A model generated the notes under the pieces. The model had not been told where the DNA came from, did not search any database, and saw nothing but the letters and a program-made list of their open reading frames with translations. A stretch of 52,748 nucleotides of DNA from Bilophila sp964538355 (GTDB lineage Bacteria > Desulfobacterota > Desulfovibrionia > Desulfovibrionales > Desulfovibrionaceae): NCBI GenBank assembly GCA_964538355.1, contig CAZIFC010000014.1, positions 1 to 52,748 on the forward strand, read 5' to 3'. The position numbers and the translations under genes are program-made. This document shows positions 43,303 to 51,763 of this stretch, piece after piece. Each line of letters opens with the position of its first letter. Positions within the stretch are counted from its first letter, which is position 1.

Positions 43303-44004
43303 ATGGCAGGCGGACTTCCTGAGCCGATTCTTCTTTCCGAACTGGTCCACCTTGATCACATCTCCATCGCCGGACAGACGGTGGAATTCAGGCATGTCTT
43401 TTATACATGGATGGCCATGCTCATCCTGTTCGTCATCGGCTGGATTGTGCGCCGCAACCTGTCCATGGTTCCCGGCAAGCTCCAGAACGTCTTTGAGAGC
43501 ATCATAGGCGGTCTGGAAGACTTTACGGTGACAAACATGGGCGACGACGGGCGCAAGGTCTTTCCCGTACTCGGCGGCCTGTTCCTGTTCATCGCCATGC
43601 AGAACATCCTCGGCCTCGTGCCCGGATGCGACGCCCCTACCGCCAACATCAACACCAACGTCGGCATGGCCGTGTTCGTGTTCCTGTACTACAACTACGA
43701 GGGCATCAAACGCTGGCGCGGGCACTACATCCACCATTTCATGGGCCCGATGCTGCCGCTTGCCCCGTTCATGATGATCCTTGAGTTCATTTCGCACCTC
43801 GCCCGCCCGCTGTCGCTGACGCTCCGTCTTTTCGGCAACATCCGCGGCGAAGAAATCGTGCTTCTGCTCTTCTTCCTCATGGCTCCGCTGGTGAGCACGC
43901 TGCCCATCTACTTCCTGTTCTCTCTCGCCAAGGTATTGCAGGCCTTCATCTTCTACATGCTGGCCCTCATCTACCTCAAGGGCGCGATGGAACCCGCCCA
44001 CTAA
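43303..44004 (+). CDS. atpB: ATP synthase F0 subunit a
   Basis: A 233-residue membrane protein forming the ion half-channels beside the c-ring. The key Arg is in RPLSLTLRLFGNIRGEEIVL near residue 175. LGLVPGCDAPTANINTNVGMAVFVF and FILALIYL-type helices (VLQAFIFYMLALIYL) are typical. Length is the usual 220-270. AAGGAG precedes the ATG, though a 144-nt gap separates it from atpI. It is followed by atpE. The b-subunit and F1 genes are not here; related organisms keep them at a second locus. Confidence 0.96.
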   Translation: MAGGLPEPILLSELVHLDHISIAGQTVEFRHVFYTWMAMLILFVIGWIVRRNLSMVPGKLQNVFESIIGGLEDFTVTNMGDDGRKVFPVLGGLFLFIAMQNILGLVPGCDAPTANINTNVGMAVFVFLYYNYEGIKRWRGHYIHHFMGPMLPLAPFMMILEFISHLARPLSLTLRLFGNIRGEEIVLLLFFLMAPLVSTLPIYFLFSLAKVLQAFIFYMLALIYLKGAMEPAH

Positions 44005-44073
44005 ACCGGGCTTCCTCTCGGGGGAAATGGTCTTTTTGACCAACACAATACAACCGCTCAAGGAGCAACATAC

Positions 44074-44412
44074 ATGCGTAAGATTTTTGTGACCGTGCTC
44101 AGCACCGTGGCCATGATGGGTATCGCCAGCCTCGCTTTCGCCGCTGACGGAGCCGCCGCCGTGAAACTGGACTCCGCCGCTCTCGGCCTCGCCGTCATCG
44201 GTGCCGCTCTCGGCATGGCCATTGCCGCCGCCGGTTGCGGTATCGGCCAGGGCCTCGGCCTGAAGGCCGCCTGCGAAGGCATCGCCCGCAACCCCGACGC
44301 CGCCGGCAAGATCCAGGTCAGCCTGATCCTCGGCCTCGCCTTCGTGGAATCCCTCGCCATCTACTCCCTCGTGGTGAACCTGATCATCCTGTTCGCCAAC
44401 CCCTTCATCTAA
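44074..44412 (+). CDS. atpE: ATP synthase F0 subunit c with N-terminal leader
   Basis: A 112-residue subunit. The first 23 residues (MRKIFVTVLSTVAMM…AFA) resemble a cleavable signal peptide, which ordinary 75-90-residue c subunits lack. The hairpin follows: helix 1 with GCGIGQGLG, the polar loop ARNPDAAGKI, and helix 2 with the ion carboxylate in AFVESLAIYSLV. Gln in helix 1 plus Glu-Ser and Tyr in helix 2 match most Na+-type ligands, but the Thr after Ser is Leu. Very strong codon bias suggests high expression. CAAGGAG is well placed. A hairpin and terminator follow. Confidence 0.95.
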   Translation: MRKIFVTVLSTVAMMGIASLAFAADGAAAVKLDSAALGLAVIGAALGMAIAAAGCGIGQGLGLKAACEGIARNPDAAGKIQVSLILGLAFVESLAIYSLVVNLIILFANPFI

Positions 44413-44425
44413 GCAATCGGCTTAT

Positions 44426-44452
44426 CCCCGGCGGGCCTTCGGGCCTGCCGGG
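44426..44452 (+). other. GC-rich hairpin after atpE
   Basis: CCCGGC-GGCC pairs with GGCC-GCCGGG around TTCG, the stable tetraloop. There is no T-run. Together with the following terminator it may set atpE mRNA stability, which often needs to exceed that of neighbours. Confidence 0.6.
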
Positions 44453-44458
44453 ACTTCC

Positions 44459-44497
44459 GGGGAGGGACCGGCAACGTGTCCTTTTCCCCGTTTTTTT
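44459..44497 (+). terminator. Terminator between atpE and rex
   Basis: GGGGA and GGAC pair with GTCC and TCCCC around a 9-nt loop, followed by TTTTTTT. Confidence 0.85.
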
Positions 44498-44523
44498 ATC
44501 TTTAAGGAACATAGGGTGTCACT

Positions 44524-45174
44524 ATGCTTTCATTGAAAAGTGAGCGTATCCCCAGAGCCACCATCCGCCGTCTTGCCGTGTACGTTCAGGTGCTCGAAAG
44601 CATGCAGCGCAACGGCGTGGAAATCATTTCCTCCGGCCCCCTTGCCGAAGCCTGCGACGTGAACGCTTCGCAGGTCCGCAAGGATCTGGCCTACTTCGGG
44701 GAATTCGGCGTGCGCGGCGTCGGCTACAACGTGGCGAGCCTCATTGCGGCGATCAAGGCCTCTCTCGGCGTGGACCGCGAGTGGCGTGCCGCGCTCATCG
44801 GCGTCGGCAACCTTGGCCGTGCCCTGCTGCACCATGCCGAGTTCAAGGCCCGCGGCTTCAACATCGTTGGAGCTTTTGACTGCGACCCCTTCAAGATCGG
44901 CGAACAGGTCTACGGACTGGAAGTGACCTGCACAAGCGATCTCAAGGCCGCTGTGGACGCCAAGGGCATCGAAATCGGGATCATCACCACGCCGCCGGAA
45001 CGCGCCCAGCGTGCCGCCGATCATCTGGTGGAAGCCGGTGTGTGCGGCATCCTGAACTTTGCCGGAGCCAGGATTCACGTTCCCGAAAAGGTTGTTGTGG
45101 AGTATGTGGACTTCTTCCACTATCTCTATGCGCTTGCCTTCAGCGTAACCGGCAGCGAACACCGCTCCAAGTAG
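44524..45174 (+). CDS. rex: Redox-sensing transcriptional repressor Rex
   Basis: A 216-residue NADH-sensing repressor. The winged-helix domain (1-80) contains EACDVNASQVRKDLAYFGEFGVRGVGY. The Rossmann domain has IGVGNLGRALLHH near residue 98, and PEKVVVEYVDFFHYLYALAF forms the domain-swapped C-terminal helix. Length is normal. In desulfovibrios Rex is known to control energy genes, including ATP synthase, so location beside F0 genes is meaningful. I see no consensus TTGTGAA-N4-TTCACAA operator in the flanking spacers. The ATG lies behind TAAGGAAC/AGGGTG. Confidence 0.96.
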   Translation: MLSLKSERIPRATIRRLAVYVQVLESMQRNGVEIISSGPLAEACDVNASQVRKDLAYFGEFGVRGVGYNVASLIAAIKASLGVDREWRAALIGVGNLGRALLHHAEFKARGFNIVGAFDCDPFKIGEQVYGLEVTCTSDLKAAVDAKGIEIGIITTPPERAQRAADHLVEAGVCGILNFAGARIHVPEKVVVEYVDFFHYLYALAFSVTGSEHRSK

Positions 45175-45176
45175 TC

Positions 45177-45266
45177 CCGGAGAGGGGCTTTCGCCCCGCT
45201 CCGGATCGGCCCTGACGATGTCGTGCCAGCCCCGGCCGCAGTTGCGGATCGGGGGTCGGGGCTTTT
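45177..45266 (+). terminator. Tandem hairpins and terminator after rex
   Basis: CCGG-AG-GGGC pairs with GCCC-CT-CCGG (45177-45204). A second stem AGCCCCG/CGGGGCT (45228-45262) is followed by TTTT. Confidence 0.65.
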
Positions 45267-45294
45267 GTCGCGCTTCTTCCTCCAAAGGTCTTTC

Positions 45295-46104
45295 ATGCCC
45301 CGCCTCAAACTGACGATAGCCTATGTAGGCACCCAGTACCACGGCTGGCAGACGCAGGCTCTCAAGAACCGTGCCCCCCTGCCTACCATCCAGAGCATCA
45401 TCGAGGACGCCGTTGCCCATGTGCTTGGGGAACGGGTCCATGTCCACGGAGCCGGACGCACGGATTCGGGCGTCCACGCCGAAGCGCAGGTCGCCCACCT
45501 CGACATTCCCGAGTCCCGCGCCGGCATGGACTGGCAGCTCGCCCTCAACACGCTCATCCCCCGCGATATCCGCATCGCCGACGCCGCCCTCGTCCCCGAT
45601 ACCTTCCATGCCCAGCACAGTGCCGTCCGCAAGACATACGAATACCGCCTGTGGCTCTCCAAACGCTATACGCCGCCGCAGCTGTACCCCTTTGTCTGGG
45701 CCTGCGGCCCCGTGGACGTTGCCCGGATGGATGAAGCCAGCCGCTATCTTCTCGGCACACAGGATTTCGCCAGCCTGAAAAACGCCGGAACCGACCTCCG
45801 CACCACAGTCCGCACCATGCTCTCCATTGCTCGGACGCCATCCGGGCCGCTTCCCGATGGCTGCCTTGATCTGCGCTGGCGGTTCGAGGCGGACGGCTTT
45901 CTCAAGCAGATGGTCCGCAACACCATGGGCCTTCTCGTCGCCGTCGGCAGAGGCAAGCTGGAACCCTGCGACATCCCTTCTATTCTCCAGGCCTGCGATC
46001 GCCGCATGGCTCCGCTTACGGCCCCTGCCTGCGGCCTGACCATGAAAAAGGTCTGGTACGAGGATGAGGCGGCTTCGCCTTCTCAGCTCCACCCGCTTGA
46101 ATAA
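45295..46104 (+). CDS. truA: tRNA pseudouridine(38-40) synthase
   Basis: A 269-residue enzyme that isomerises U38-40 in tRNA anticodon arms. The catalytic Asp lies in HGAGRTDSGVHAEAQVAH near residue 52. LTIAYVGTQYHGWQTQ at the start, HAQHSAVRKTYEYRLW, and RFEADGFLKQMVRNTMG are the family motifs. Length is standard. Start ATG 45295 with AAAGG upstream. It follows rex after a terminator and precedes a small unknown gene by 49 nt. Confidence 0.96.
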   Translation: MPRLKLTIAYVGTQYHGWQTQALKNRAPLPTIQSIIEDAVAHVLGERVHVHGAGRTDSGVHAEAQVAHLDIPESRAGMDWQLALNTLIPRDIRIADAALVPDTFHAQHSAVRKTYEYRLWLSKRYTPPQLYPFVWACGPVDVARMDEASRYLLGTQDFASLKNAGTDLRTTVRTMLSIARTPSGPLPDGCLDLRWRFEADGFLKQMVRNTMGLLVAVGRGKLEPCDIPSILQACDRRMAPLTAPACGLTMKKVWYEDEAASPSQLHPLE

Positions 46105-46153
46105 GCCGGGCTTCTGGGATAGCGTTTCCCCATTCTCTCAAAAGGAGCCGCGC

Positions 46154-46576
46154 ATGCCCCAGGTTGACGCACGCATCAACGAACAGCAGGAACGCTGGCT
46201 GAAGGACTATTTCCGCACGAAAAACGCGGGGGCGGAGTTTATCCTGCCCTGGGCCGTCGATACCTTTTTCCGCGCCATCACCACCATCAAGGCCACCTTT
46301 ACCGGGCCGGAACTCAAGACCATCATTGACGCCCACAAGGATCTCCGCCTGCTTCCCGACCACACCCGCCTTTCCTACCTGCTGCTGCGCGTGGGCGAAC
46401 TTTGCGAACAAAACGGGCTGCATGCCCGCCACGGAGCAAGCCGTTCCAGCCTTGAAGCCAAGCTGAAGCGTCTCGGGGATACCGAGGCCACGGCCCTCAT
46501 GGTCTGGGCGTCCGCCTTCTGGGTCAACCGGAATGGCTCCTCCGTCAGCATGGATGACTACATCGCCTCCTACTAG
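46154..46576 (+). CDS. Small protein of unknown function, N-terminus resembling ribbon-helix-helix
   Basis: A 140-residue soluble protein. Its first 40 residues (VDARINEQQERWLKDYF, then AGAEFILPWAVDTFF) follow the strand-helix-helix plan of ribbon-helix-helix DNA-binding proteins, but I see no decisive motif. The rest is helical: TTIKATFTGPELKTIIDAHKD, RLSYLLLRVGELCEQNG, then LEAKLKRLGDTEATALMVWASAFWVN. I do not recognise the family. AAAGGAG is well placed. It follows truA by 49 nt and may be co-transcribed. A 207-base spacer follows it. Confidence 0.7.
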   Translation: MPQVDARINEQQERWLKDYFRTKNAGAEFILPWAVDTFFRAITTIKATFTGPELKTIIDAHKDLRLLPDHTRLSYLLLRVGELCEQNGLHARHGASRSSLEAKLKRLGDTEATALMVWASAFWVNRNGSSVSMDDYIASY

Positions 46577-46783
46577 GACTGGACAGCGTTCAGCACCGTC
46601 TCGGGAAAACCGGCCTCCTCCGGCATGACAGGAACGGGTATGGCTTCGCGTTGAGGGCATCCCTTCCCCATGCAGGAACGCAGCCCTCCCCTCGAAAGAG
46701 GCTTGCTCCGGAAAGAACGGTTTCGGTATGAAAGGTGCTTTTCCCCGGTCGAAACATCCGCCTGTCGGATACAGGATACTCTC

Positions 46784-48856
46784 ATGAAGACCGTTTATAG
46801 CGTATGCGGCATGTGCGGAGCCAGATGCCCCGTTGCCGTGGGTGTCAAAGATTCCCGGGCTGTCTGGATTCAGGGCAACCCGCATGCTCCGACGGGAACC
46901 GCGCTCTGCCCGCGCGGGATTGCGGCCCTGTCCCTGGAACGGGATACCGAACGCCCGCAATCCCCGCTCATGCGCGTGGGGCCGCGCGGCAGCAACCAGT
47001 GGCGGGCGGCAAGCTGGGACGAGGCTCTGGATGCCGCCGCTGAGGGCATCCGGGCCGTACAAAGACAATACGGGCCTGAAAGTCTGGTTTTCTCCCACCG
47101 CGGAGGCCCGTTCACGGATCTGTATCAGGCCTTTGTGCGGGGGCTTGGCACGCCCAACATCTACAGCCACGGCGTCACCTGTACCCGCAACGTGGACGAG
47201 GCCTGCCTCTCGGTCCTCGGGCTTGAACGGGGCCGCCTCATCATCGACTACAAGGAAGCCCGGCACATCGTCTTCCAGAGCCGCAATGCGCTGGAAGCCC
47301 TGAACCTCGGGGAGGTTGCGGGCATCACGGCGGCGCGGGCCAACGGGTGCCGCCTCACGGTCATGGATGTCAGGGCCACCGTCAGCGCGGCAAAGGCGGA
47401 CACCTTCTTCCTTGTCCGCCCCGGAACCGACTACGCCATGAATCTGGCGGTGCTCCATGTGCTGCTGGCGGAAAAGCGTTATCAGCCTGACAAGCTCCGC
47501 TTTATTGACGGGATTGAGGAGCTGGAGGCGTTTGTGCGCCCCTATACGCCGGAGTGGGCGGAAAGGGAAACCGGCATCGAGGCCGGACGCATCGTCGCTC
47601 TCGTCCGGGAGCTGTCCGAGGCCGCACCCCGCGTACTCTGGTATCCCGGCTGGTTTACCGCCCGCTACGAAGACAGTTTTGCGACCGCGCGCAGCATCTA
47701 CCTCATCAACGCCCTGCTCGGCTCCATCGGAGAACGCGGCGGGATGCCCATCAGCCTCTCCTCCGGCGAACTGCCTGCGCTCCGGCCTCTCGCCACCCTC
47801 TACCCAAAGGCCACAACGCCGATGGCGGACCGTTCCGGCTGGCAAAAACCCGGGTTGCTGCACCGCGCCCTTGACGCCGCCGTGACCGGCAATCCCTACC
47901 CGGTTCGGGCCTACATTTCGATGCGCCACAACATCCTGTCTTCGCTTCCTGACCCCGAGAGCCTGCGCCGGAAACTGGATCGCCTTGACCTCATTGTCGC
48001 GGTCACCACCACCTGGTCGCCCACGGCGGACTACGCGGACATCATCCTCCCGCTTTCCCCTCCGCTTTCCCGGGAAAGCATCCTTGCCGCCAAGAAAGGG
48101 CTGAAACCCCACTTCTTTCGCCGCCCACGGGCCATTCCCCCGCGCTTCGACACCAGAGCCGACTGGGAAATCCTGTGCGGGCTTGCCGCTCGCCTGGGGC
48201 TTGATCGGCTGGCGTTTCCATCCATCGAGGCCATCTGGAGATATCAGCTTGAAGGGACCGGCTTTGCCGCCGAAGATTTCGAGTCCACCGGCTTTATCCC
48301 GCTGGTGGACAAGCCCTGCTGGAAAAGTCTGGATGAGGTAACGCTGCCTACGCCATCCGGGAAAATCGAAGTCCGCAGCAAGGCATGGGCCGCGGCAGGA
48401 CAGGATTCCCTCCCTCCGTACACAAGGCCCGAGCAGCCGCGGGGAGCGGACATGTTCCGCCTCATTCCGGGCCGCATGGCCCTGCATACACAGGCCAGCA
48501 CCATCAACAACCCCCTGCTGTCCGAACTGCTCCCCACCAACGCGCTCTGGCTGCATACGGAGCGGGCCGGACGGCTGGGCATTGCCGACGGCGATACGGT
48601 CGAAGTCTCCACCCCGGACGGAACCATCGGACGGCTTCAGGTGCGGACGACAACGGCCATACACCCCGAAGCGGCCTTCATGCTGCACGGCTTCGGCAGG
48701 AAAACGCCGCAGGAAAGCCGCGCCTTCGACAAGGGCATCGCTGACGAATCCTGCATGATCGGAGGGTTGGATCTGGAAGATCCGCTCGGGGGCGGGCTGG
48801 CCCTTCAGGAACATTTCATTACGGTCCGCAAGGCCGAAGAAGGCAACGAATCATGA
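46784..48856 (+). CDS. Soluble molybdopterin oxidoreductase, catalytic subunit
   Basis: A 690-residue member of the DMSO reductase/PhsA-PsrA class. The N-terminus binds one 4Fe-4S cluster through Cys8, Cys11, Cys15 and Cys42 (VCGMCGARC; ALCPRG). A likely Mo ligand is Cys133 in YSHGVTCTRN. WSPTADYADIILPLSPPLSRES and the C-terminal MGD-binding domain (ALWLHTERAGRLGIADGDTV) are typical. It has no twin-arginine leader, so it should be cytoplasmic, unlike most thiosulfate or polysulfide reductases. The stop overlaps the ferredoxin-subunit start (ATGA). No membrane subunit or chaperone gene is adjacent. The substrate is unknown. Confidence 0.9.
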   Translation: MKTVYSVCGMCGARCPVAVGVKDSRAVWIQGNPHAPTGTALCPRGIAALSLERDTERPQSPLMRVGPRGSNQWRAASWDEALDAAAEGIRAVQRQYGPESLVFSHRGGPFTDLYQAFVRGLGTPNIYSHGVTCTRNVDEACLSVLGLERGRLIIDYKEARHIVFQSRNALEALNLGEVAGITAARANGCRLTVMDVRATVSAAKADTFFLVRPGTDYAMNLAVLHVLLAEKRYQPDKLRFIDGIEELEAFVRPYTPEWAERETGIEAGRIVALVRELSEAAPRVLWYPGWFTARYEDSFATARSIYLINALLGSIGERGGMPISLSSGELPALRPLATLYPKATTPMADRSGWQKPGLLHRALDAAVTGNPYPVRAYISMRHNILSSLPDPESLRRKLDRLDLIVAVTTTWSPTADYADIILPLSPPLSRESILAAKKGLKPHFFRRPRAIPPRFDTRADWEILCGLAARLGLDRLAFPSIEAIWRYQLEGTGFAAEDFESTGFIPLVDKPCWKSLDEVTLPTPSGKIEVRSKAWAAAGQDSLPPYTRPEQPRGADMFRLIPGRMALHTQASTINNPLLSELLPTNALWLHTERAGRLGIADGDTVEVSTPDGTIGRLQVRTTTAIHPEAAFMLHGFGRKTPQESRAFDKGIADESCMIGGLDLEDPLGGGLALQEHFITVRKAEEGNES

Positions 48857-49392
48857 GCAAATACCGTCTGCTGGTCGATCAGGACCGCTGCATTGCCTGC
48901 CATGCCTGCGAAGCCATCTGCAAAGAAATCCACGGTACGCCGCCGGGCATCCGGCTTGGCACCCTCCTTGTCGACGGGCCGCGCTTTGAAGATGCCGAGG
49001 CCGAGGCTACGCCCGTCATTGTCAGGCACGGCGTGCAGGAACAGCCGGAAAAGCCCTCTGCCGGAGGCTTTCCCCGTGTGGTGATGCACACGCGCTATCG
49101 GGCCTGCGTACAGTGCCCGAAGCCGCGCTGCGTGGATGCGTGCCCCAAAAAAGCCATGCTCCGCCGGGAGTCGGACGGTATCGTCTTTGTCGAGGAAGCC
49201 CTCTGCGTCGGCTGCGGGCTGTGCGTCAAGGCCTGCCCGCATCATCTGGTTTGGGTTGATACGCCGCGCCGCAAGGCCATCAAGTGTGACCAGTGTCGGG
49301 AACGCCTTGATGCGGGAGAACAGCCGGCCTGCGTTACCCTCTGCCCGACGCACGCTCTCCAGCTCAAGGAGAAGCCAGAAAGCAAGGCCTGA
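48853..49392 (+). CDS. Four-cluster 4Fe-4S ferredoxin subunit of the molybdoenzyme
   Basis: A 179-residue electron-transfer subunit of the DmsB/PhsB type. Four Cys sets are visible: CIACHACEAIC near residue 13, CVQCPKPRCVDAC near 80, CVGCGLCVKAC near 118, and CDQCRERLDAGEQPACVTLC near 142. That is 16 cysteines for four clusters. No signal peptide or membrane helix is present. It overlaps the catalytic gene by 4 nt and is followed by a terminator, so the operon holds only these two genes. It should hand electrons to or from a soluble carrier. Confidence 0.94.
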   Translation: MSKYRLLVDQDRCIACHACEAICKEIHGTPPGIRLGTLLVDGPRFEDAEAEATPVIVRHGVQEQPEKPSAGGFPRVVMHTRYRACVQCPKPRCVDACPKKAMLRRESDGIVFVEEALCVGCGLCVKACPHHLVWVDTPRRKAIKCDQCRERLDAGEQPACVTLCPTHALQLKEKPESKA

Positions 49393-49394
49393 AA

Positions 49395-49424
49395 AAAGCC
49401 CCGGATGGCAAACGTCCGGGGCTT
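49395..49424. terminator. Bidirectional terminator between molybdoenzyme and glycosyltransferase genes
   Basis: AAAGCCCCGGA pairs with TCCGGGGCTTT around TGGCAAACG. The minus strand ends in TTTTTT; the plus strand in GTTTC. Confidence 0.85.
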
Positions 49425-49428
49425 TGTT

Positions 49429-50400
49429 TCAGCAAAGGGGAAACCGCCTGCACCAGGCTCGGGCCATATCCAGCAGCAGCGGGCTTTGTTTCCGCAAGGC
49501 GAAGGCCAGCAAGGCATAGCCCCACAAACGGGGCTGCCGGGGCAGCGGCTTCAGCGTCTCCACCAGGGTATGGGCCTCGCCCAACAGCTCCCGCTTCAGG
49601 GCGGGATCTCCGGAAAGCGACGCAAACACCTCGCGCAACGATTCCAGACAGGAAAGATCAAGGGCCTGCTTCCACACTTCGCCGCGTTGCTCGGCAAGCC
49701 CGGAATACCCCTGCTTGATCTGTGCGGAACGCAGCCTGGCCCGCTTCTTTTCCGGGCCCTTCCCCGGCGCATTCGTCAGCGAAGCGGCATTGAAACGGTA
49801 GTCGTACAGTACGTTGCCAAGAAAATGGATGCGCTCGGCGCACACGAGGGCCTGTGTGCAAAAAGCCTCGTCCTCGTAAATACGCAACGGGCTGAAGCGG
49901 ATGCCATACTCCCGGATAAAGGACGTCCGGTAGGCCTTGCCGAAAATATACTGGAAGCAGAACAGCTCCACCAGCGATGCCAGCGATGCCCCCCGCTCCT
50001 CCAGATGGTGGAAAAGCTCCCTTTCCGCACCGCCCTTTCCGATGCAGCGGATGTTCCCCACCACCACGTCGGCCTCTTCCCGCATCCCTTGCAGCAGCAG
50101 GGAAACAGCGTCGGAAGGCAGTTCGTCATCGGCGTCCGCAAAGGCGACATACTCGCCCGAAACCAGCTCAAGGCCCCGATTGCGTGCCTCCGCAACCCCG
50201 GCATTTTCCTGATTCAGGAGTGAAAAGCGGGAGTCCTGCCGCACAAAGCCTTCGGCAACCTCTCTGGAGGCATCCGTGGAGCCGTCATTGACACACAGAC
50301 ATGTCCAGTCGGCGCAGTCCTGCCCCAGGAGGGAAGACAGGCACCGCTCAAGCGTCCGCTCCGCGTTGTAGACGGGTACGATAAAGCTGATCGCCGCCAT
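49429..50400 (-). CDS. Family 2 glycosyltransferase
   Basis: A 323-residue GT-A glycosyltransferase. It starts with ISFIVPVYNAERTLERCLSSLL, has VNDGSTDASREVAE and the metal-binding FADADDELPSDAV (DxD) near residue 90. EDEAFCTQALVCAERI carries the ED acidic base motif. No membrane helix. Such enzymes build surface polysaccharide or LPS O-chains. It starts one base after the stop of the UDP-sugar dehydrogenase, so both are co-transcribed, probably for a uronic-acid-containing glycan. No ribosome-binding site is obvious apart from the coupling. Confidence 0.92.
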   Translation of the reverse strand: MAAISFIVPVYNAERTLERCLSSLLGQDCADWTCLCVNDGSTDASREVAEGFVRQDSRFSLLNQENAGVAEARNRGLELVSGEYVAFADADDELPSDAVSLLLQGMREEADVVVGNIRCIGKGGAERELFHHLEERGASLASLVELFCFQYIFGKAYRTSFIREYGIRFSPLRIYEDEAFCTQALVCAERIHFLGNVLYDYRFNAASLTNAPGKGPEKKRARLRSAQIKQGYSGLAEQRGEVWKQALDLSCLESLREVFASLSGDPALKRELLGEAHTLVETLKPLPRQPRLWGYALLAFALRKQSPLLLDMARAWCRRFPLC

Positions 50401-50401
50401 G

Positions 50402-51736
50402 CTACAGCCGCCAATAGGCTATGCCTTCAGCCCTGACCCTCTCCGGCGAGAAGTGCCCTTTGACATCAAGGAGGAGAGCCTTGTCCGGGTCCGCAAAACG
50501 CGCGTGCAGGGCCGAGGGGTCAAGGGTTCCCGATTCGGCGTAGCTGGTGTGGGGGACTGCCAGAATCACGGCATCCAGCTCCCTCAGCTCCTCCAGCGGC
50601 GCAAAGGAAAGCCCGTATTCGCGGCGCACCTCTTCGGCATCGGCGAAGGGATCGTGCACCAGCACCTCGACGCCATACTCCTGAAGCTCGCGGATGACGT
50701 CTATGACGCGCGTGTTCCGCAGGTCGGGGACGTTTTCCTTGAAGGTGAACCCCAAAATGCCCACACGCGCCGCGTTGACCAGACGCCCCTGCCTGATGAG
50801 CAGCTTGACGCAGGTTTCGGCAACATGCTTGCCCATTTCGTCATTGATGCGTCGGCCAGCCAAGATAACCTGCGGATGGCAGCCCAGCTCTTCGGCCTTA
50901 AAGGTCAGATAGTAGGGGTCCACGCCAATGCAATGCCCCCCGACAAGGCCGGGACGGAAGGGCAGGAAATTCCATTTGGTTCCCGCCGCCTCCAGCACGT
51001 CCAGCGTGTCGATGCCGAGACGATCAAAAATGATGGACAGCTCGTTCATCAGCGCGATGTTGAGATCCCGCTGGGTATTTTCGATAACCTTGGCGGCCTC
51101 GGCGACCTTGATGCTCGGAGCCTGATGGATGCCAGCCCGGACGACGCTCCCGTACAGTTCGGACAGCAGTTCCAGCGTGGGGGCATCGCTTCCCGAAACG
51201 ATTTTCTTGATGGTTTCAAGGGTGTGTACCTTGTCTCCGGGATTGATGCGCTCGGGAGAATATCCCACCGTAAAGTCGACGCCGCAACGAAGGCCGGACT
51301 CCGCCTCCAGAATCGGGATGCACACCTCTTCCGTCACTCCCGGATAGACCGTGGATTCGTAAACCACCACGGAGCCGCGCGACAGGTTCCGCCCCACAGA
51401 ACGGGAAGCCCCCTCCACGGGGGAGAGATCGGGGTTCCGGTGGGTATCGATGGGCGTGGGAACCGCCACGATGACAACGCGGGCTTCCCGAAGCGCAGCG
51501 GGATCATCCGTAAAGCGGGCCGTGGAATGCGCGAGAACCGCCGAGTCGACCTCTCCCGTGCGATCCGTCCCGGAGGAAAGCTCCTGAACCCGCCGGGCAT
51601 TCATGTCAAATCCGATTACGCGGAAATGCTGTGCAAAGGCTACCGCCAGCGGCAGACCCACATAGCCGAGTCCGACAACGGCTACCGCATGCTCTCCCTG
51701 TTTGAGGGAGGCAAAAGAAGGCAAGGAAACGGTCAT
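50402..51736 (-). CDS. UDP-sugar 6-dehydrogenase (TviB/WbpO/VipA-like)
   Basis: A 444-residue NAD-dependent dehydrogenase that oxidises C6 of a UDP-sugar to the uronate. The NAD loop is AVVGLGYVGLPLAVAFAQ near residue 20. The active-site Cys lies in FRPGLVGGHCIGVDPYYLT near residue 270, and GYSPERINPGDK plus GFTFKENVPDLRNTRV mark the family. HCIGVDPYY is typical of the HexNAc-6-dehydrogenase branch (Vi antigen or O-antigen GalNAcA) rather than UDP-glucose DH; that is an inference. The ribosome-binding site is weak (GAGAA). It precedes the glycosyltransferase. Confidence 0.93.
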   Translation of the reverse strand: MTVSLPSFASLKQGEHAVAVVGLGYVGLPLAVAFAQHFRVIGFDMNARRVQELSSGTDRTGEVDSAVLAHSTARFTDDPAALREARVVIVAVPTPIDTHRNPDLSPVEGASRSVGRNLSRGSVVVYESTVYPGVTEEVCIPILEAESGLRCGVDFTVGYSPERINPGDKVHTLETIKKIVSGSDAPTLELLSELYGSVVRAGIHQAPSIKVAEAAKVIENTQRDLNIALMNELSIIFDRLGIDTLDVLEAAGTKWNFLPFRPGLVGGHCIGVDPYYLTFKAEELGCHPQVILAGRRINDEMGKHVAETCVKLLIRQGRLVNAARVGILGFTFKENVPDLRNTRVIDVIRELQEYGVEVLVHDPFADAEEVRREYGLSFAPLEELRELDAVILAVPHTSYAESGTLDPSALHARFADPDKALLLDVKGHFSPERVRAEGIAYWRL

Positions 51737-51763
51737 GGCATTCTCAGCAAGGTAAAAGGGAAC

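Noticed and set aside
44413..44523. Rex operator upstream of rex or the F0 genes
   Set aside because: No TTGTGAA-N4-TTCACAA-like palindrome appears in the 42162-42419, 44005-44073 or 44413-44523 spacers.
46016..48814. 930-codon open frame antisense to the molybdoenzyme and neighbours
   Set aside because: High GC gives few stops; it crosses several real genes and spacers and has no ribosome-binding site or recognisable motif.
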